Positions 35,687 through 45,063 of a DNA stretch of 64,000 nucleotides are shown here, piece by piece (within the stretch, counting starts at the first letter, position 1; the number at the start of each line of letters is the position of its first letter). This DNA comes from JACMLX01 sp040384325 (GTDB taxonomy: Bacteria; Gemmatimonadota; Gemmatimonadetes; Gemmatimonadales; Gemmatimonadaceae): positions 124,001 to 188,000 of the forward strand of contig JAZKJL010000002.1 of assembly GCA_040384325.1 (NCBI GenBank). The letters are read 5' to 3'. Made by a program: the position numbers and the translations under genes. The notes under the pieces are model-generated. The model saw nothing but the letters and a program-made list of their open reading frames with translations, did not search any database and had not been told where the DNA came from.

Positions 35687-36867
35687 GCGTCGGGCGCCAA
35701 CGTGCCGTGCTGCACACGCACCGTCTGCAGGCCGGTGAGCGCGCGCGGGATGTCCTCGCTGCGCGGCACCGCCAGCACCACCTGACCCAACCCGCGACGA
35801 CCCAGCAGGCCAAGGATGCGCGCGCTGCGATCGGCATCCAGCTCGGCGAACGGATCGTCCAGCAGCAGCAGCGGTGCGGTGCCGAGTGACGCCTGCAACG
35901 TGCGCGCTTCCAGCATGCGCAATGCGATGGCGGCGCTGCGCTGCTGCCCATTGCTGCCGAAGTTGCGCAGGTCGCGACCATCCAGCAGCAGCTGCACCTC
36001 GTCGCGATGTGGACCGGTGTGGGTAGTGCCGCGCCGCACGTCGTGCGCCCGCTGCGCCGCGAATGTGGTGCGCAACCACTCGGCCAGCTCGGCTTCGTCG
36101 GTGCGAGCCGCGCCGCCGCGCTTGAGCGTCAGCGAGACACTGGTGCGTTCGCCGATCGCGTCCAGCACCTCGGCGTAGGCCGGTGCCGCATCCACTGCCC
36201 ACGCATGGCGCTTGACCAACATGGTTGCACCCGCGGTGGCGAGCGCCGGCTCGAACGCCGCCACCGCGTCCATCGCCTCGGCATCGCGCGCATGACCGAG
36301 CAGTGCACGCAACGCGGCGTTACGCTGCGCCAGCGCGTGACGGTATTGCTGCAGCGCAAGAAGATACTGTCGATCGGCCAGCGCCAGCATCACGTCGAGG
36401 TACCGCCGGCGTTCGGCTGGTGCGCCGCGCACCAATGCCACGTCGGCCGGCGAGAAGAGCACGGCGGGTGCGGCCCCGATCGCATCGCTGAGCCGCGTGA
36501 CCTCCACCGCATCGAGCGTCACCTTCTTCTTCTGCGTGGTGGCGTCGAAGCCGGCGGCGATGCTCAGCGCGCCACGCGGTGAGTGCTCGAGCGTGGCGCT
36601 GACGTGAAAGCCTGCGTCGCCGAAGCGCACCAGGTCGCGATCGCGTGCGCCGCGTGCGCTACGGAACAGTTCGAGGTAGTAGATGGCTTCCAGCAGGTTC
36701 GTCTTGCCGTGGCCATTGTCACCCAGCAGTGCGGCGCCGTCGGCGCGCAGGTCGAGCGAGGCGCGTTCGTAGTTGCGGAAGCTGGTGAGCGTGAGCCGGT
36801 GCACCCGCACCGACGGCACCGCCGGTGCACTCGCGCGCACCACGTCCTCCGCCACCGAGGTGCTCAC
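35683..36867 (-). CDS. recF: RecF recombination/replication repair ATPase
   Basis: A 394-residue SMC-like ATPase. The N-terminal LTLTSFRNYERASLDL leads to Walker A GDNGHGKT (Lys55) and LLEAIYYLELFRSAR. The ABC signature lies around GSNGQQRSAAIALRM, Walker B is PLLLLDDPFAELD. RecF with RecO and RecR loads RecA on gapped DNA. It starts with GTG overlapping the crotonase stop (GTGA) and ends overlapping dciA (ATGA), so the three are coupled. Confidence 0.94.
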   Translation of the reverse strand: MSTSVAEDVVRASAPAVPSVRVHRLTLTSFRNYERASLDLRADGAALLGDNGHGKTNLLEAIYYLELFRSARGARDRDLVRFGDAGFHVSATLEHSPRGALSIAAGFDATTQKKKVTLDAVEVTRLSDAIGAAPAVLFSPADVALVRGAPAERRRYLDVMLALADRQYLLALQQYRHALAQRNAALRALLGHARDAEAMDAVAAFEPALATAGATMLVKRHAWAVDAAPAYAEVLDAIGERTSVSLTLKRGGAARTDEAELAEWLRTTFAAQRAHDVRRGTTHTGPHRDEVQLLLDGRDLRNFGSNGQQRSAAIALRMLEARTLQASLGTAPLLLLDDPFAELDADRSARILGLLGRRGLGQVVLAVPRSEDIPRALTGLQTVRVQHGTLAPDA

Positions 36868-37643
36868 GCGCCGGTGAACACGGGTGGGCGCTTCTCGAGG
36901 AAGGCGGTCATGCCTTCGCGCATGTCGGCAGTGGACGAGAGCGTGCCGAAGTGCGCCGCCTCGTACGCCAGCGCATCGTCGAGCCGCATGTCCTGCCCAC
37001 GCACCACGGCGTCGATGCAGGCGCGCACGGCCAGCGGGCCATTGGCCATCATCGCCTGCAGCATGGCGGTGGCGGTGGGGATCAGGTCGGCGGCCGGCAC
37101 CACCTTGTTCGCCAGCCCGATGCGCACTGCCTCGGTGGCATCGATGATCTCGGCCGTCATCAGCAACTGGAGCGCGCGGCCGGTACCCACCAGCCGCGGC
37201 AGGCGCTGCGTGCCGCCGTAGCCGGGGATGATGCCGAGCTTCACTTCCGGCTGGCCGAACTTCGCGAACTCGCCGGCGATGCGGAGGTGGCAGGCCATGG
37301 CCAGCTCACACCCGCCGCCGAGCGCGAAACCATTCACGGCTGCGATCACCGGCTTGGGGCTCTTCTCGTAGCGCCCGAAGATCTCCTGGCCGCGTCGGGC
37401 ACGTGCCACCGCCGTCATCGGCGTCTGGCCGGAGAGTTCGCTGATGTCGGCGCCGGCCACGAAGGCGCGCCCGGCCCCGGTGAGGATCACGCCACCCACC
37501 GCGTCGTCGGCCACCGCCTGGTCGATCGCCGCGCCCAGCTCGAGGATCAGCGCGGTGCTGAGCGCGTTCAGCTTGTCGGGGCGATTGACGGTGATGGTCG
37601 CGATGCGGTCGGCCACCGAATAGAGCAGGAATTCGTAGGACAT
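36864..37643 (-). CDS. Enoyl-CoA hydratase/isomerase (crotonase) family protein
   Basis: A 259-residue crotonase-fold enzyme. The oxyanion-hole segments FVAGADISELSG and NGFALGGGCELAMACHLRIA are intact, and Glu in KLGIIPGYGGTQRLPRLVG is one of the two catalytic glutamates of hydratases. It probably hydrates 2-enoyl-CoA in fatty-acid or amino-acid breakdown; the specific substrate is not determinable. It overlaps recF by four bases and is the first gene of that unit. Confidence 0.92.
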   Translation of the reverse strand: MSYEFLLYSVADRIATITVNRPDKLNALSTALILELGAAIDQAVADDAVGGVILTGAGRAFVAGADISELSGQTPMTAVARARRGQEIFGRYEKSPKPVIAAVNGFALGGGCELAMACHLRIAGEFAKFGQPEVKLGIIPGYGGTQRLPRLVGTGRALQLLMTAEIIDATEAVRIGLANKVVPAADLIPTATAMLQAMMANGPLAVRACIDAVVRGQDMRLDDALAYEAAHFGTLSSTADMREGMTAFLEKRPPVFTGA

Positions 37644-37864
37644 GTCGGATGATGTCTCTGGGGCGGCGTGATCCCGGGACCGGGATGGCGTGCCTGAAAG
37701 CTACCGCGGGCAACGACGGCGTCCGGCCGGGCAGTCGCTCCTCGGCACGGCGGGGGCGGGTTGGTTCGACACATCTGGCCCGCCGCCGTCCCGTCACCGA
37801 TACTGCAGGTGGAGGGACGGGGCGCACGGTCGTGCGTCGGCGTCCCGATTGTGGAGGCGGGATC

Positions 37865-38596
37865 ATGTCTCTTCGTTTCGCAGCGCGGCACCTCTCCGTC
37901 AGGGGGCGCCTGGCGCATCGCCGCATCCGGCGCGTGCTGGCGCAGACGTCGGCGCCGGAGATTTTGCTCGGTCCAGCGACGGTGGCCTACGGTACCGCCA
38001 GCGTGGTGGCGCATGTCGTGATGACGTGGGGCATGCTGACGCTGGCGCAGCCCCCGCTCCCCGACGCGGATCACGATCCGCTGGTGCAGTCGCGCTTCCT
38101 CTATCCGCTGATGCGGAAGTCGCCGCAGCCGGTGCGTGAGCGCATCAGCTATGTGGGCTTTGGCGGGCCGTTCGTGGAATCGGCGCCGGCGACGAAGAAG
38201 CAGGGCGAGGTGACGGGCGCGTCGCCCGAGCAGCCGGTGGCCGTGGAACCACCGGTGTCGGTGGAATCGGAGCCGGTGGAAGCCTTCACCGAGCTCGAAG
38301 TCGATGTGGTGGCCGAGCGCGACCCCGACAGCGAGGGGCCGTCGTATCCGCAGGACCTGCTGGACCGGAAGATCGAGGGGGCGGCACGGGTGCGGTTCGT
38401 GATCGACTCCACCGGTCGCGCCGACTCCACCACTTTCGCGGTCCTGGAGGCGAACGAGGCGGGCTTCGCCGAGGCGGTGCGGATGGCGCTGCCGCGGATG
38501 AAGTTCCGGCCGGCGCACATCGGGCCGAAGCGCGTGCCGCAGAGCGTGGAGCAGACGTTCATGTTCAAGATCACGCCGGCGGCGATCATTCCGTAG
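37865..38596 (+). CDS. TonB C-terminal-domain (energy transducer TonB-like) protein
   Basis: A 243-residue protein with a basic N-terminus, one transmembrane segment (around ASVVAHVVMTWGMLTLA), a Pro/Glu/Val-rich periplasm-spanning linker (residues about 105-160), and a TonB-like C-terminal domain (YPQDLLDRKIEGAARVRFVI, FAEAVRMALPRMKFRPA). It may transmit proton-motive force to outer-membrane receptors, although no ExbBD genes are nearby. GGAGG precedes the ATG. Confidence 0.82.
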   Translation: MSLRFAARHLSVRGRLAHRRIRRVLAQTSAPEILLGPATVAYGTASVVAHVVMTWGMLTLAQPPLPDADHDPLVQSRFLYPLMRKSPQPVRERISYVGFGGPFVESAPATKKQGEVTGASPEQPVAVEPPVSVESEPVEAFTELEVDVVAERDPDSEGPSYPQDLLDRKIEGAARVRFVIDSTGRADSTTFAVLEANEAGFAEAVRMALPRMKFRPAHIGPKRVPQSVEQTFMFKITPAAIIP

Positions 38597-38736
38597 GCAG
38601 CACCGGGTCCGCGGAAGCGCGCCGCGCCCGGGCGATGCACCACGCTAGCTTTTCGCCGGCATCGACCACTGCCGGCCGCGCCACGGCGCGTGCGGCGCTG
38701 GTCCACACACCAGTCGCCGCCATCCCGACCCGATCC

Positions 38737-40605
38737 GTGCCTCGTTTCCAGCCGTTCGCTGCCGCGCTGACCGTCGGCGCCATTTTCTCGGTCGCCGACT
38801 CACACACGCTGCCAGCGCAGTCGGCGCGCACCACACCCGCGCCACGCGCCACCGGAACCGTGTGGCCCGACGAAGGTCCGCTGACGTGGGCACCGCGTCC
38901 GACGACTGCGGCCATCACCTCCAACGACCTGCGCACCCGGCTCTACCAGTTCGCGCACGACTCGATGCAGGGGCGGCGCATCGGTGAGCCGGGCAATGCG
39001 AAGGGTACCGACTACATCGCGCGCGAGTTCAAGCGACTGGGACTCAAGCCGGCCGGCGACAGCGGCACCTACTTCCAGACGCTGCCCTTCGGCCCGATCG
39101 GCTTCGACAGCTCGGCGTCGCGACTGAGTGTGCGCGGCGCGACGTTGCGCGCACGCCAGGACTGGATCCCGATGTTGCCGTCGGCGCCGGCACGCATCGC
39201 AGGACAGACGAACCTGCAGAACGTGCCGACGGTGTTCGCCGGTCGCTGGGGTGACACCAGCGTGGTGCTCGACGCGGCACAGCTGCGCGGCAAGGTGGCG
39301 GTGTTCCGAGGTGCGCCAGCCGCACAGGTGGTGGGTGCGTCGAGCGGTGCACCGGCATCGTTCCTCAGTTGTGATGCGCGCCCCGACATGTTCGGCGCGG
39401 CGGCCGTGATCGCCTCCGAGGCGTCGGGACGCGCGCCGTCGCGTCGCGCGGTGGGGGGTGGTGGTGTGCGCGACACGCGCGCGCAGGACGCGGGTGCGGT
39501 GGGCGTGCTGATCGTGGGACTCGAAGGCACCGCGCCGGCGACGGTGGCGGCGGCATTCGCCACCCGCCCGGCGGTGCGCCCGGCCCCGGTGTCGAACGGT
39601 GTCGGTGTGGCGACCATCTCGGCGGCCGTGGCGTCGCAGCTGTTCGGCAGCAACGTGGAGCAACTGACGGTGGGTACCGTCGGCGCGCCGGTGTCAGGCA
39701 GCTGGGAGTACGAGTGGAAACCGTCGGCGGCACCGGCTCGCAACGTGGTGGCGATCCTGCCGGGCTCCGACGCGACGCTGTCGTCCGAATACGTGCTGGT
39801 CGGCGCACACAACGACCACATCGGTCGCAGCCCGGTGGCACTCGATCACGACTCGTTGCGCGCGGTGAATACGGTCACGCGGCCGCAGGGTGCGAACGAT
39901 GCCGCCTGCCAGCCCACCGCCGAGCAGCAGCGCAAGATCGACTCGCTGATCGCGGCCGCGCGTCGCGTGCGCCCGCCGCGTCGCGACTCGATCTTCAACG
40001 GCGCCGACGACGATGGCTCGGGTACGGTGGTACTGCTGGAGATCGCCGAGCAGTTCGCGGCGGAGAAGCCGAAGCGCTCGATCATCTTCGTGTCGCACCA
40101 GGGTGAAGAGGGCGGGTTGCTCGGCTCGGCGTGGTTCGTGGATCATCCGACCGTTCCGCTGACGCAGGTCGTGGCCGCGCACAACATGGACATGCTGGGC
40201 AAGGGCCGCGTGGACCAGGTGAAGTTCGGTGGGCCGTCGTCGGTGCAGACGCTCGGTGCGCGTCGCCTCTCGCGCGAGTTCGGCGACATCATCGACTCGG
40301 TGAATGCGACGCGCGCCGAGGTGATGGCAATCGACAAATCGTGGGACGTGACCGCCAATCCGCTCAACCGGTTCTGCCGCAGCGATCAGGTGAACTACGT
40401 GCGCAAGGACGTGCCGGTGACCTACTTCTCGCTCGGCTACGCCCAGGACTATCACCAGCTCACCGACGAGCCGCAGTACATCGAATACGAACACTCGGCG
40501 CGACTGGGCCGCTTCATACACGACGTGATGATGGCGATCGCGACCCGCAAGGACCGGCCGGCGATCGCCGGCGCCGATCCGGCCTACCCGCAGTGCGCGC
40601 GCTGA
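38737..40605 (+). CDS. Secreted M28-family zinc peptidase with PA domain
   Basis: A protein of about 622 residues. After a signal peptide (cleavage near LPAQS) it has the M28 N-terminal segment (MQGRRIGEPGNAKGTDYIAR), a protease-associated domain insert of roughly 170 residues, then the metal ligands in order: His of GAHNDHIG, Asp of NGADDDGSGTVVLLE, Glu-Glu of SHQGEEGGLLGS, Asp of AHNMDMLGKG, and His of YAQDYHQLTDEP. It is an exported aminopeptidase. The GTG at 38737 is chosen because the signal peptide starts there; an ATG at 38635 in the same frame would add 34 unlikely residues. Confidence 0.9.
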   Translation: MPRFQPFAAALTVGAIFSVADSHTLPAQSARTTPAPRATGTVWPDEGPLTWAPRPTTAAITSNDLRTRLYQFAHDSMQGRRIGEPGNAKGTDYIAREFKRLGLKPAGDSGTYFQTLPFGPIGFDSSASRLSVRGATLRARQDWIPMLPSAPARIAGQTNLQNVPTVFAGRWGDTSVVLDAAQLRGKVAVFRGAPAAQVVGASSGAPASFLSCDARPDMFGAAAVIASEASGRAPSRRAVGGGGVRDTRAQDAGAVGVLIVGLEGTAPATVAAAFATRPAVRPAPVSNGVGVATISAAVASQLFGSNVEQLTVGTVGAPVSGSWEYEWKPSAAPARNVVAILPGSDATLSSEYVLVGAHNDHIGRSPVALDHDSLRAVNTVTRPQGANDAACQPTAEQQRKIDSLIAAARRVRPPRRDSIFNGADDDGSGTVVLLEIAEQFAAEKPKRSIIFVSHQGEEGGLLGSAWFVDHPTVPLTQVVAAHNMDMLGKGRVDQVKFGGPSSVQTLGARRLSREFGDIIDSVNATRAEVMAIDKSWDVTANPLNRFCRSDQVNYVRKDVPVTYFSLGYAQDYHQLTDEPQYIEYEHSARLGRFIHDVMMAIATRKDRPAIAGADPAYPQCAR

Positions 40606-40616
40606 GCGACAGCGAC

Positions 40617-41654
40617 GTGTCGCGCCCGGCTCCGGTGTCGGCGATCCGGTTCACGGCCGACGACACCACGCTGCGCATCATCGACCAGACCCGCCTGCCC
40701 GGCGAGTTGGTGGAGCTGTCGCTGAGCGAGTTGCCGGCGATGGTGGAAGCGATCCAGTCACTGCGGGTGCGTGGTGCGCCGGCCATCGGTGTGGCCGGCG
40801 CGGTGGGGCTGGCGGTGCTGGCGGCCGAGGCGGCGCTGGAGAATCCGGCGCTGTTCGACAGCACCATCCGCGAGGCGGCGACGGCGTTGCGCGAAGCGCG
40901 TCCGACCGCGGTGAACCTGGCGTGGGCGGTGGATCGCGTGCTGGCGGCGGGGCAGCTGGGTAGCGCGTCGCCGGTGGTGCGCGCGGCCACGATGCGTGAC
41001 GAGGCGCAGGCCATCCTCGACGAGGACGTGGCGATGTGCGCCAGCATCGGCACGCACGGTGCGACGCTGCTTCGGGCGGGAATGCAGGTACTCACGCACT
41101 GCAACGCCGGCGCGCTGGCGACGGCGGGCATCGGCACTGCGCTGGCGCCGGTGTACACGATGCACGCGCGCGGCGAGGCGATCCGCGTGTTCGCGAACGA
41201 GACGCGCCCGTTGCTGCAGGGCGCGCGACTGACCGCCTGGGAACTGGAGCGTGCCGGTGTGCCGGTGACGCTGCTCACCGACGGCATGGCCGCCAGCGTG
41301 ATGCGTGCGGGCGAGATCGATGCGGTGCTGGTGGGCGCCGATCGCATCGCCGCCAACGGCGACGCGGCCAACAAGATCGGCACCTACGGCGTGGCGGTGC
41401 TGGCGCGCCACCACGGCATTCCGTTCTACGTGCTGGCGCCGACCTCCACGCTCGATCCGCAGACACCGGATGGTGACGCGATGCACATCGAGCAGCGGCA
41501 CGCCGACGAAGTGCGCGCGTTCGGCGGTGCGGCCACGGCGCCAGTTTCGGTGACCGTGCACAATCCCGCCTTCGACGTCACGCCGGCATCGCTGGTGACG
41601 GCGATCGTCACCGATCGCGGCGTGTTCCATCCACCCTATCACTTCACTGCCTGA
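40617..41654 (+). CDS. mtnA: S-methyl-5-thioribose-1-phosphate isomerase
   Basis: A 345-residue methionine-salvage enzyme converting methylthioribose 1-phosphate to methylthioribulose 1-phosphate. IIDQTRLPGE opens the family domain; RVRGAPAIGVAGAVGLA binds the substrate phosphate; the catalytic Cys lies in LTHCNAGALATAG and the Asp in VGADRIAANGDAANKIGTY. Start uncertain between GTG 40617 (used) and GTG 40593, the latter overlapping the peptidase gene. It shares one base with glpK (TGATG). Other salvage genes are not in the window. Confidence 0.93.
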   Translation: MSRPAPVSAIRFTADDTTLRIIDQTRLPGELVELSLSELPAMVEAIQSLRVRGAPAIGVAGAVGLAVLAAEAALENPALFDSTIREAATALREARPTAVNLAWAVDRVLAAGQLGSASPVVRAATMRDEAQAILDEDVAMCASIGTHGATLLRAGMQVLTHCNAGALATAGIGTALAPVYTMHARGEAIRVFANETRPLLQGARLTAWELERAGVPVTLLTDGMAASVMRAGEIDAVLVGADRIAANGDAANKIGTYGVAVLARHHGIPFYVLAPTSTLDPQTPDGDAMHIEQRHADEVRAFGGAATAPVSVTVHNPAFDVTPASLVTAIVTDRGVFHPPYHFTA

Positions 41655-43135
41655 TGCGCTCCGTCCTCGCACTCGACCAGGGCACGACCGGATCCACGGC
41701 CCTCGTGATCTCCGCCGATGGTCGCGTGCTGGGTCGCGGCTACCGCGAGTTCACGCAGCACTTTCCGCAGCCGGGCTGGGTGGAGCACGAGCCGGCCGAC
41801 CTGCTGCGCGCGACGCTCGATGCGGCGCGCGAGGCATTGGCGGCGGCCGCGGTGACACCGGAGTGTATCGGCATCACCAACCAGCGCGAGACGGTGGTGG
41901 TGTGGGACAAGGCCACCGGTGAGCCGGTGCATCGTGCGATCGTCTGGCAGGATCGTCGCACGGCCGACCGCTGCCTGGCGCTGGGGTCGCAGAAGGACTT
42001 CATCGCCGCGCGCACGGGGCTGGTGCTGGACGCGTACTTCAGCGCCACCAAGATCGAGTGGATCCTGCGCAGCAACGGCGGCCTGCTGAAGCGCGCACTG
42101 AATGGCGAACTGCTGGCCGGCACGGTGGACAGCTGGTTGATCTGGCAACTCACCGATGGGGCGGTGCACGCCACCGATCCCACCAACGCCAGTCGCACGA
42201 TGCTCTACGACATCGATGCGCACGCGTGGAGCGACGAGCTGTGTGCACTCTTCGGCGTGCCGCGTACGATGCTGCCGGAGGTGCGCACGTCGCGCGGCGA
42301 CTTCGGCACCTGCGGCGCGCGTCACCTTGGCGTGGCGTTGCCGATCACCGGCGTGGCGGGTGACCAGCAGTCGGCACTGTTCGGCCAGGGGTGCGTGTCG
42401 CCGGGTGAAGCCAAGAACACCTACGGCACCGGCGCCTTCATGCTGATGAACACCGGCCAGAAGCGCCCCAGCCTCGGCGATGGCCTGCTGACCACCATCG
42501 CCTGCGACGCCGATGGCGGGCCGTGCTACGCGCTGGAAGCGGCGATCTTCATCGCCGGTGCCGCGGTGCAGTGGATTCGTGATGGACTCGGCCTGATCGC
42601 AACCGCCGCCGAGACCGAGGCACTGGCCAGCGGGCTGGCGTCGAACGACGGCGTGTACTTCGTGCCGGCGCTGACCGGCCTCGGTGCGCCGCACTGGGAA
42701 GCCGAGGCGCGTGGAACGCTGGTCGGGTTGACGCGAGGCACCACCCGGGCGCACATCGTACGCGCGGCGCTGGAGGCGATGGCGTACGGCACCGCCGACG
42801 TGATGCAGTCGATGCAGACACGGAGTGGCGTGACGCTGGATGCCCTGCGGGTGGACGGCGGTGCGGCCAACAACGGCTGGCTGCTCCAGTTCCAGGCCGA
42901 CGTGCTGGGCGTGCCGGTGGAGAAGCCGGCGATGGTGGAGACGACCGCACTTGGCGCCGCCGGCCTGGCGGGACTGCACACCGGCGTCTGGCGCTCGGCG
43001 TCGGAATTCCGGGCGGCGCAGCGGGTGTCGGTGGTGACGCCGGGCGCCGGCGCGAGCGCCGCCCGCGCGGCGTATGGCGACTGGCAGCGGGCGGTGCGCA
43101 CGGCGCTGTTCTGGGCGCGCGACGGCGGAGCGTGA
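41654..43135 (+). CDS. glpK: Glycerol kinase
   Basis: A 493-residue FGGY-family kinase phosphorylating glycerol with ATP to sn-glycerol 3-phosphate. It starts LALDQGTTGSTALVIS (phosphate 1 motif), with FTQHFPQPGWVEHEP, TNQRETVVVWDKATGEP and GVAGDQQSALFGQGC all as in GlpK, and the C-terminal ALEAMAYGTADVMQSMQ and DGGAANNGWLLQFQAD. Length equals the family norm (about 500). Translationally coupled to mtnA although the pathways differ. No glpF or glpD is adjacent. Confidence 0.95.
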   Translation: MRSVLALDQGTTGSTALVISADGRVLGRGYREFTQHFPQPGWVEHEPADLLRATLDAAREALAAAAVTPECIGITNQRETVVVWDKATGEPVHRAIVWQDRRTADRCLALGSQKDFIAARTGLVLDAYFSATKIEWILRSNGGLLKRALNGELLAGTVDSWLIWQLTDGAVHATDPTNASRTMLYDIDAHAWSDELCALFGVPRTMLPEVRTSRGDFGTCGARHLGVALPITGVAGDQQSALFGQGCVSPGEAKNTYGTGAFMLMNTGQKRPSLGDGLLTTIACDADGGPCYALEAAIFIAGAAVQWIRDGLGLIATAAETEALASGLASNDGVYFVPALTGLGAPHWEAEARGTLVGLTRGTTRAHIVRAALEAMAYGTADVMQSMQTRSGVTLDALRVDGGAANNGWLLQFQADVLGVPVEKPAMVETTALGAAGLAGLHTGVWRSASEFRAAQRVSVVTPGAGASAARAAYGDWQRAVRTALFWARDGGA

Positions 43136-43144
43136 TCCGATTCG

Positions 43145-43516
43145 TTATTGCGGCTGGTTGAAACGCGCGCGATAGATCGTCGTATCGCCATTGGCATCAC
43201 CCTTGGCGAAGGTGATGCGCCGATTTTCGCCGTCCTTCAACTCGAATTCGCCATTGACGGTGAACTTGGCTTGCGTGATCAGGTAGCCGGTGCGGTAGGT
43301 GATCACGACGCGGTAGAGCGAGTCCTTCACCACCGGCGCCAACGTGCTGTCCCGCTCCCAGCTGAGCGGCGAGTCACTGCCACGGATACCGACCGTCTTC
43401 ACGTCCTTCAGCGCCGAGACGTCGAGGTCGTAGATCACCGTGCGATCATAGGCCGGCTGCACGCAGCCTGCGAACGCGAGGACGATCGTCGCCAGCGTGA
43501 GCGTGCGGCGCGTCAT
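43145..43516 (-). CDS. Small lipoprotein of unknown function
   Basis: A 123-residue protein with a hydrophobic leader and lipobox FAGC (Cys18), so lipid-anchored. The rest is beta-rich (TVIYDLDVSALKDVKTVGIR, SLYRVVITYRTGYLITQ) and ends RARFNQPQ. No family recognised. Its ATG overlaps the doxX stop by ATGA, implying co-expression. It is convergent with glpK, nine bases apart. Confidence 0.72.
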   Translation of the reverse strand: MTRRTLTLATIVLAFAGCVQPAYDRTVIYDLDVSALKDVKTVGIRGSDSPLSWERDSTLAPVVKDSLYRVVITYRTGYLITQAKFTVNGEFELKDGENRRITFAKGDANGDTTIYRARFNQPQ

Positions 43517-43998
43517 CGGGCGCTCCTGCGGGTCAGCAGCCAGTCGGCGCCGAACTTCCCGGAGCCGATGGCCATTCCGGACATCGCCATCCAGAGAACG
43601 CCGGCCGCCGGCAGGATCGACCAGAGTCCGTTGTTCCACTGCTGGGCGAAGATGGCGACCAGCATCGTGGCGGCGACGAGGAAGGAGAACAGCCGCACCT
43701 GCAGTCCCAGCATCAGGAACACCCCGCCGACGCCCTCGCTGAAGGCGCCCAGCCATGCCAACGTGCCGGGGGCGAATGCGAAGGGGCCGCCGAAGTCGCG
43801 CACGTCGTTCGGGAACCAGAACGCCACCTCGAACAGCCGCAGGTTGTTGTCAGGCGGGGACCAGGGGAGCCCGAACTTCGGGGCACCGAATTCGGTGGTG
43901 AGGAGGTAGCCGCACACGAGCCGCGGGATGAGGACGAGGAGGTCGGCCGACCAGTGCGGCAGCGGCACCGGTCGGGTCAGGCGCGTGAGCCAGGACAT
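43513..43998 (-). CDS. DoxX family membrane protein
   Basis: A 161-residue protein with four transmembrane helices. LLVLIPRLVCGYLLTTEFG, WLGAFSEGVGGVFLMLGLQV and RLFSFLVAATMLVAIF fit the DoxX-like fold. The family includes quinone-linked and unknown membrane oxidoreductase partners. The start at 43998 (MSWLTRLTRP) is used; the frame is open far upstream but not coding. It is coupled to the downstream lipoprotein gene. Confidence 0.82.
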   Translation of the reverse strand: MSWLTRLTRPVPLPHWSADLLVLIPRLVCGYLLTTEFGAPKFGLPWSPPDNNLRLFEVAFWFPNDVRDFGGPFAFAPGTLAWLGAFSEGVGGVFLMLGLQVRLFSFLVAATMLVAIFAQQWNNGLWSILPAAGVLWMAMSGMAIGSGKFGADWLLTRRSAR

Positions 43999-44268
43999 GC
44001 GTGTGTCGTGCGAGTGGGGAGTGGCGGCTGGGCCGCGAAGCGGCCTCGATGTCGAACGGAGCCGGGCGCGAATCCGTTCGTCGGGCAAGGACAGCCGGAT
44101 GCACCGGGTCGGCTGGCCCGGGGGCAAACGAACCGTGGGGAACGGCCGGCTTCCAGGCGAGCGGGAGGGACGGACGGGGCCAGCGGTCCACGTAACCGGC
44201 GCACCCGGTGTTTGTGTGTCTCGCCGGAGGGCAATCCCGGGGTATATTCCCGATCTGGCGATCGGAAC

Positions 44269-44517
44269 ATGGCGTCGCAGCTCAGGTACACGACCTCCAG
44301 CGGAGGACTGGTCATCTCGACATCGGAACAGGCTGGCGACCGGAGGGCGAACCTCGTGCTCCGGGCGCTTATCGACGAGATGCTGGAGCGGGTCCGTGGG
44401 CTGAATGCGAATCCCTCGACCCTCACCACCGACGAGCGGTCGCGGGCCGAGGCGGAATTGGAATCGATCATGGCACGCGTGCGACGCTACGCGGCACTGC
44501 GCGACCAGCAGCTGTAA
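44269..44517 (+). CDS. Small helical protein of unknown function
   Basis: An 82-residue soluble protein. After a short Ser/Thr-rich N-terminus it has two amphipathic helices (RRANLVLRALIDEMLERVRG and RSRAEAELESIMARVRRYAA), probably a coiled coil. No family recognised. A TATATT stretch about 27 bases upstream of the ATG may be a -10 element. It precedes the ccm operon by 54 bp on the same strand and could be co-transcribed. Confidence 0.6.
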   Translation: MASQLRYTTSSGGLVISTSEQAGDRRANLVLRALIDEMLERVRGLNANPSTLTTDERSRAEAELESIMARVRRYAALRDQQL

Positions 44518-44571
44518 CTCATCGGGTGACCGGTTCGCCGCGTCACCTCTCTCTGCACCACGGTTGTCCTG

Positions 44572-45063
44572 ATGAATACGCGCTCGAAGTTCATGCTCGG
44601 CGGACTCCTGATCCTTGGCACGGCCAGCTTTCTGGCCGCCAAGAGCACCGCCGCGACCGCCCAGTTCTACCTCACGCCGCACGAGCTGGCCGAGCAGCTG
44701 GCGAAGGACGACTCGTTCCGCAAGAACGGCATGAAGGTGGGCGGACGGGTGGTGCCGGGCACCATCGTGCGCGCGCCGGGCAACAAGGAAGTGCGCTTCG
44801 TGATGCGTGACACCATCGCCACCAGCACCGCGCAGTTCACGGTGGTCTACAAGGGCATCATCCCGGACACCTTCACCGACAGCGTGGACGTGGTGGTGGA
44901 AGGGCGCCTCGACAGCGGCAACACCTTCCAGGCCACCGTGCTGCTGGCCAAGTGTGCGTCCCGATACGAGAACGCGCCGACCAAGCCTGGCTATCCGCCG
45001 GGCACCGAGGGCGGCCATCCGGCTGACGTCCCGAAGGGCCCGAGCGCGGCGCCACAGACGTGA
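44572..45063 (+). CDS. ccmE: Cytochrome c maturation heme chaperone CcmE, Cys (CxxxY) type
   Basis: A 163-residue periplasmic heme chaperone anchored by one N-terminal helix (FMLGGLLILGTASFLAA). The OB-fold core has FYLTPHELAEQL, VGGRVVPGTIVRAPG and FTVVYKGIIPDTF, as in CcmE. Where Escherichia coli CcmE has the covalent heme ligand His in HxxxY, this protein has Cys128 and Tyr132 (LLAKCASRYE), the CxxxY variant known from some sulfate reducers and archaea. A Pro/Gly-rich tail follows. Its stop overlaps the GTG of ccmF. Confidence 0.92.
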   Translation: MNTRSKFMLGGLLILGTASFLAAKSTAATAQFYLTPHELAEQLAKDDSFRKNGMKVGGRVVPGTIVRAPGNKEVRFVMRDTIATSTAQFTVVYKGIIPDTFTDSVDVVVEGRLDSGNTFQATVLLAKCASRYENAPTKPGYPPGTEGGHPADVPKGPSAAPQT

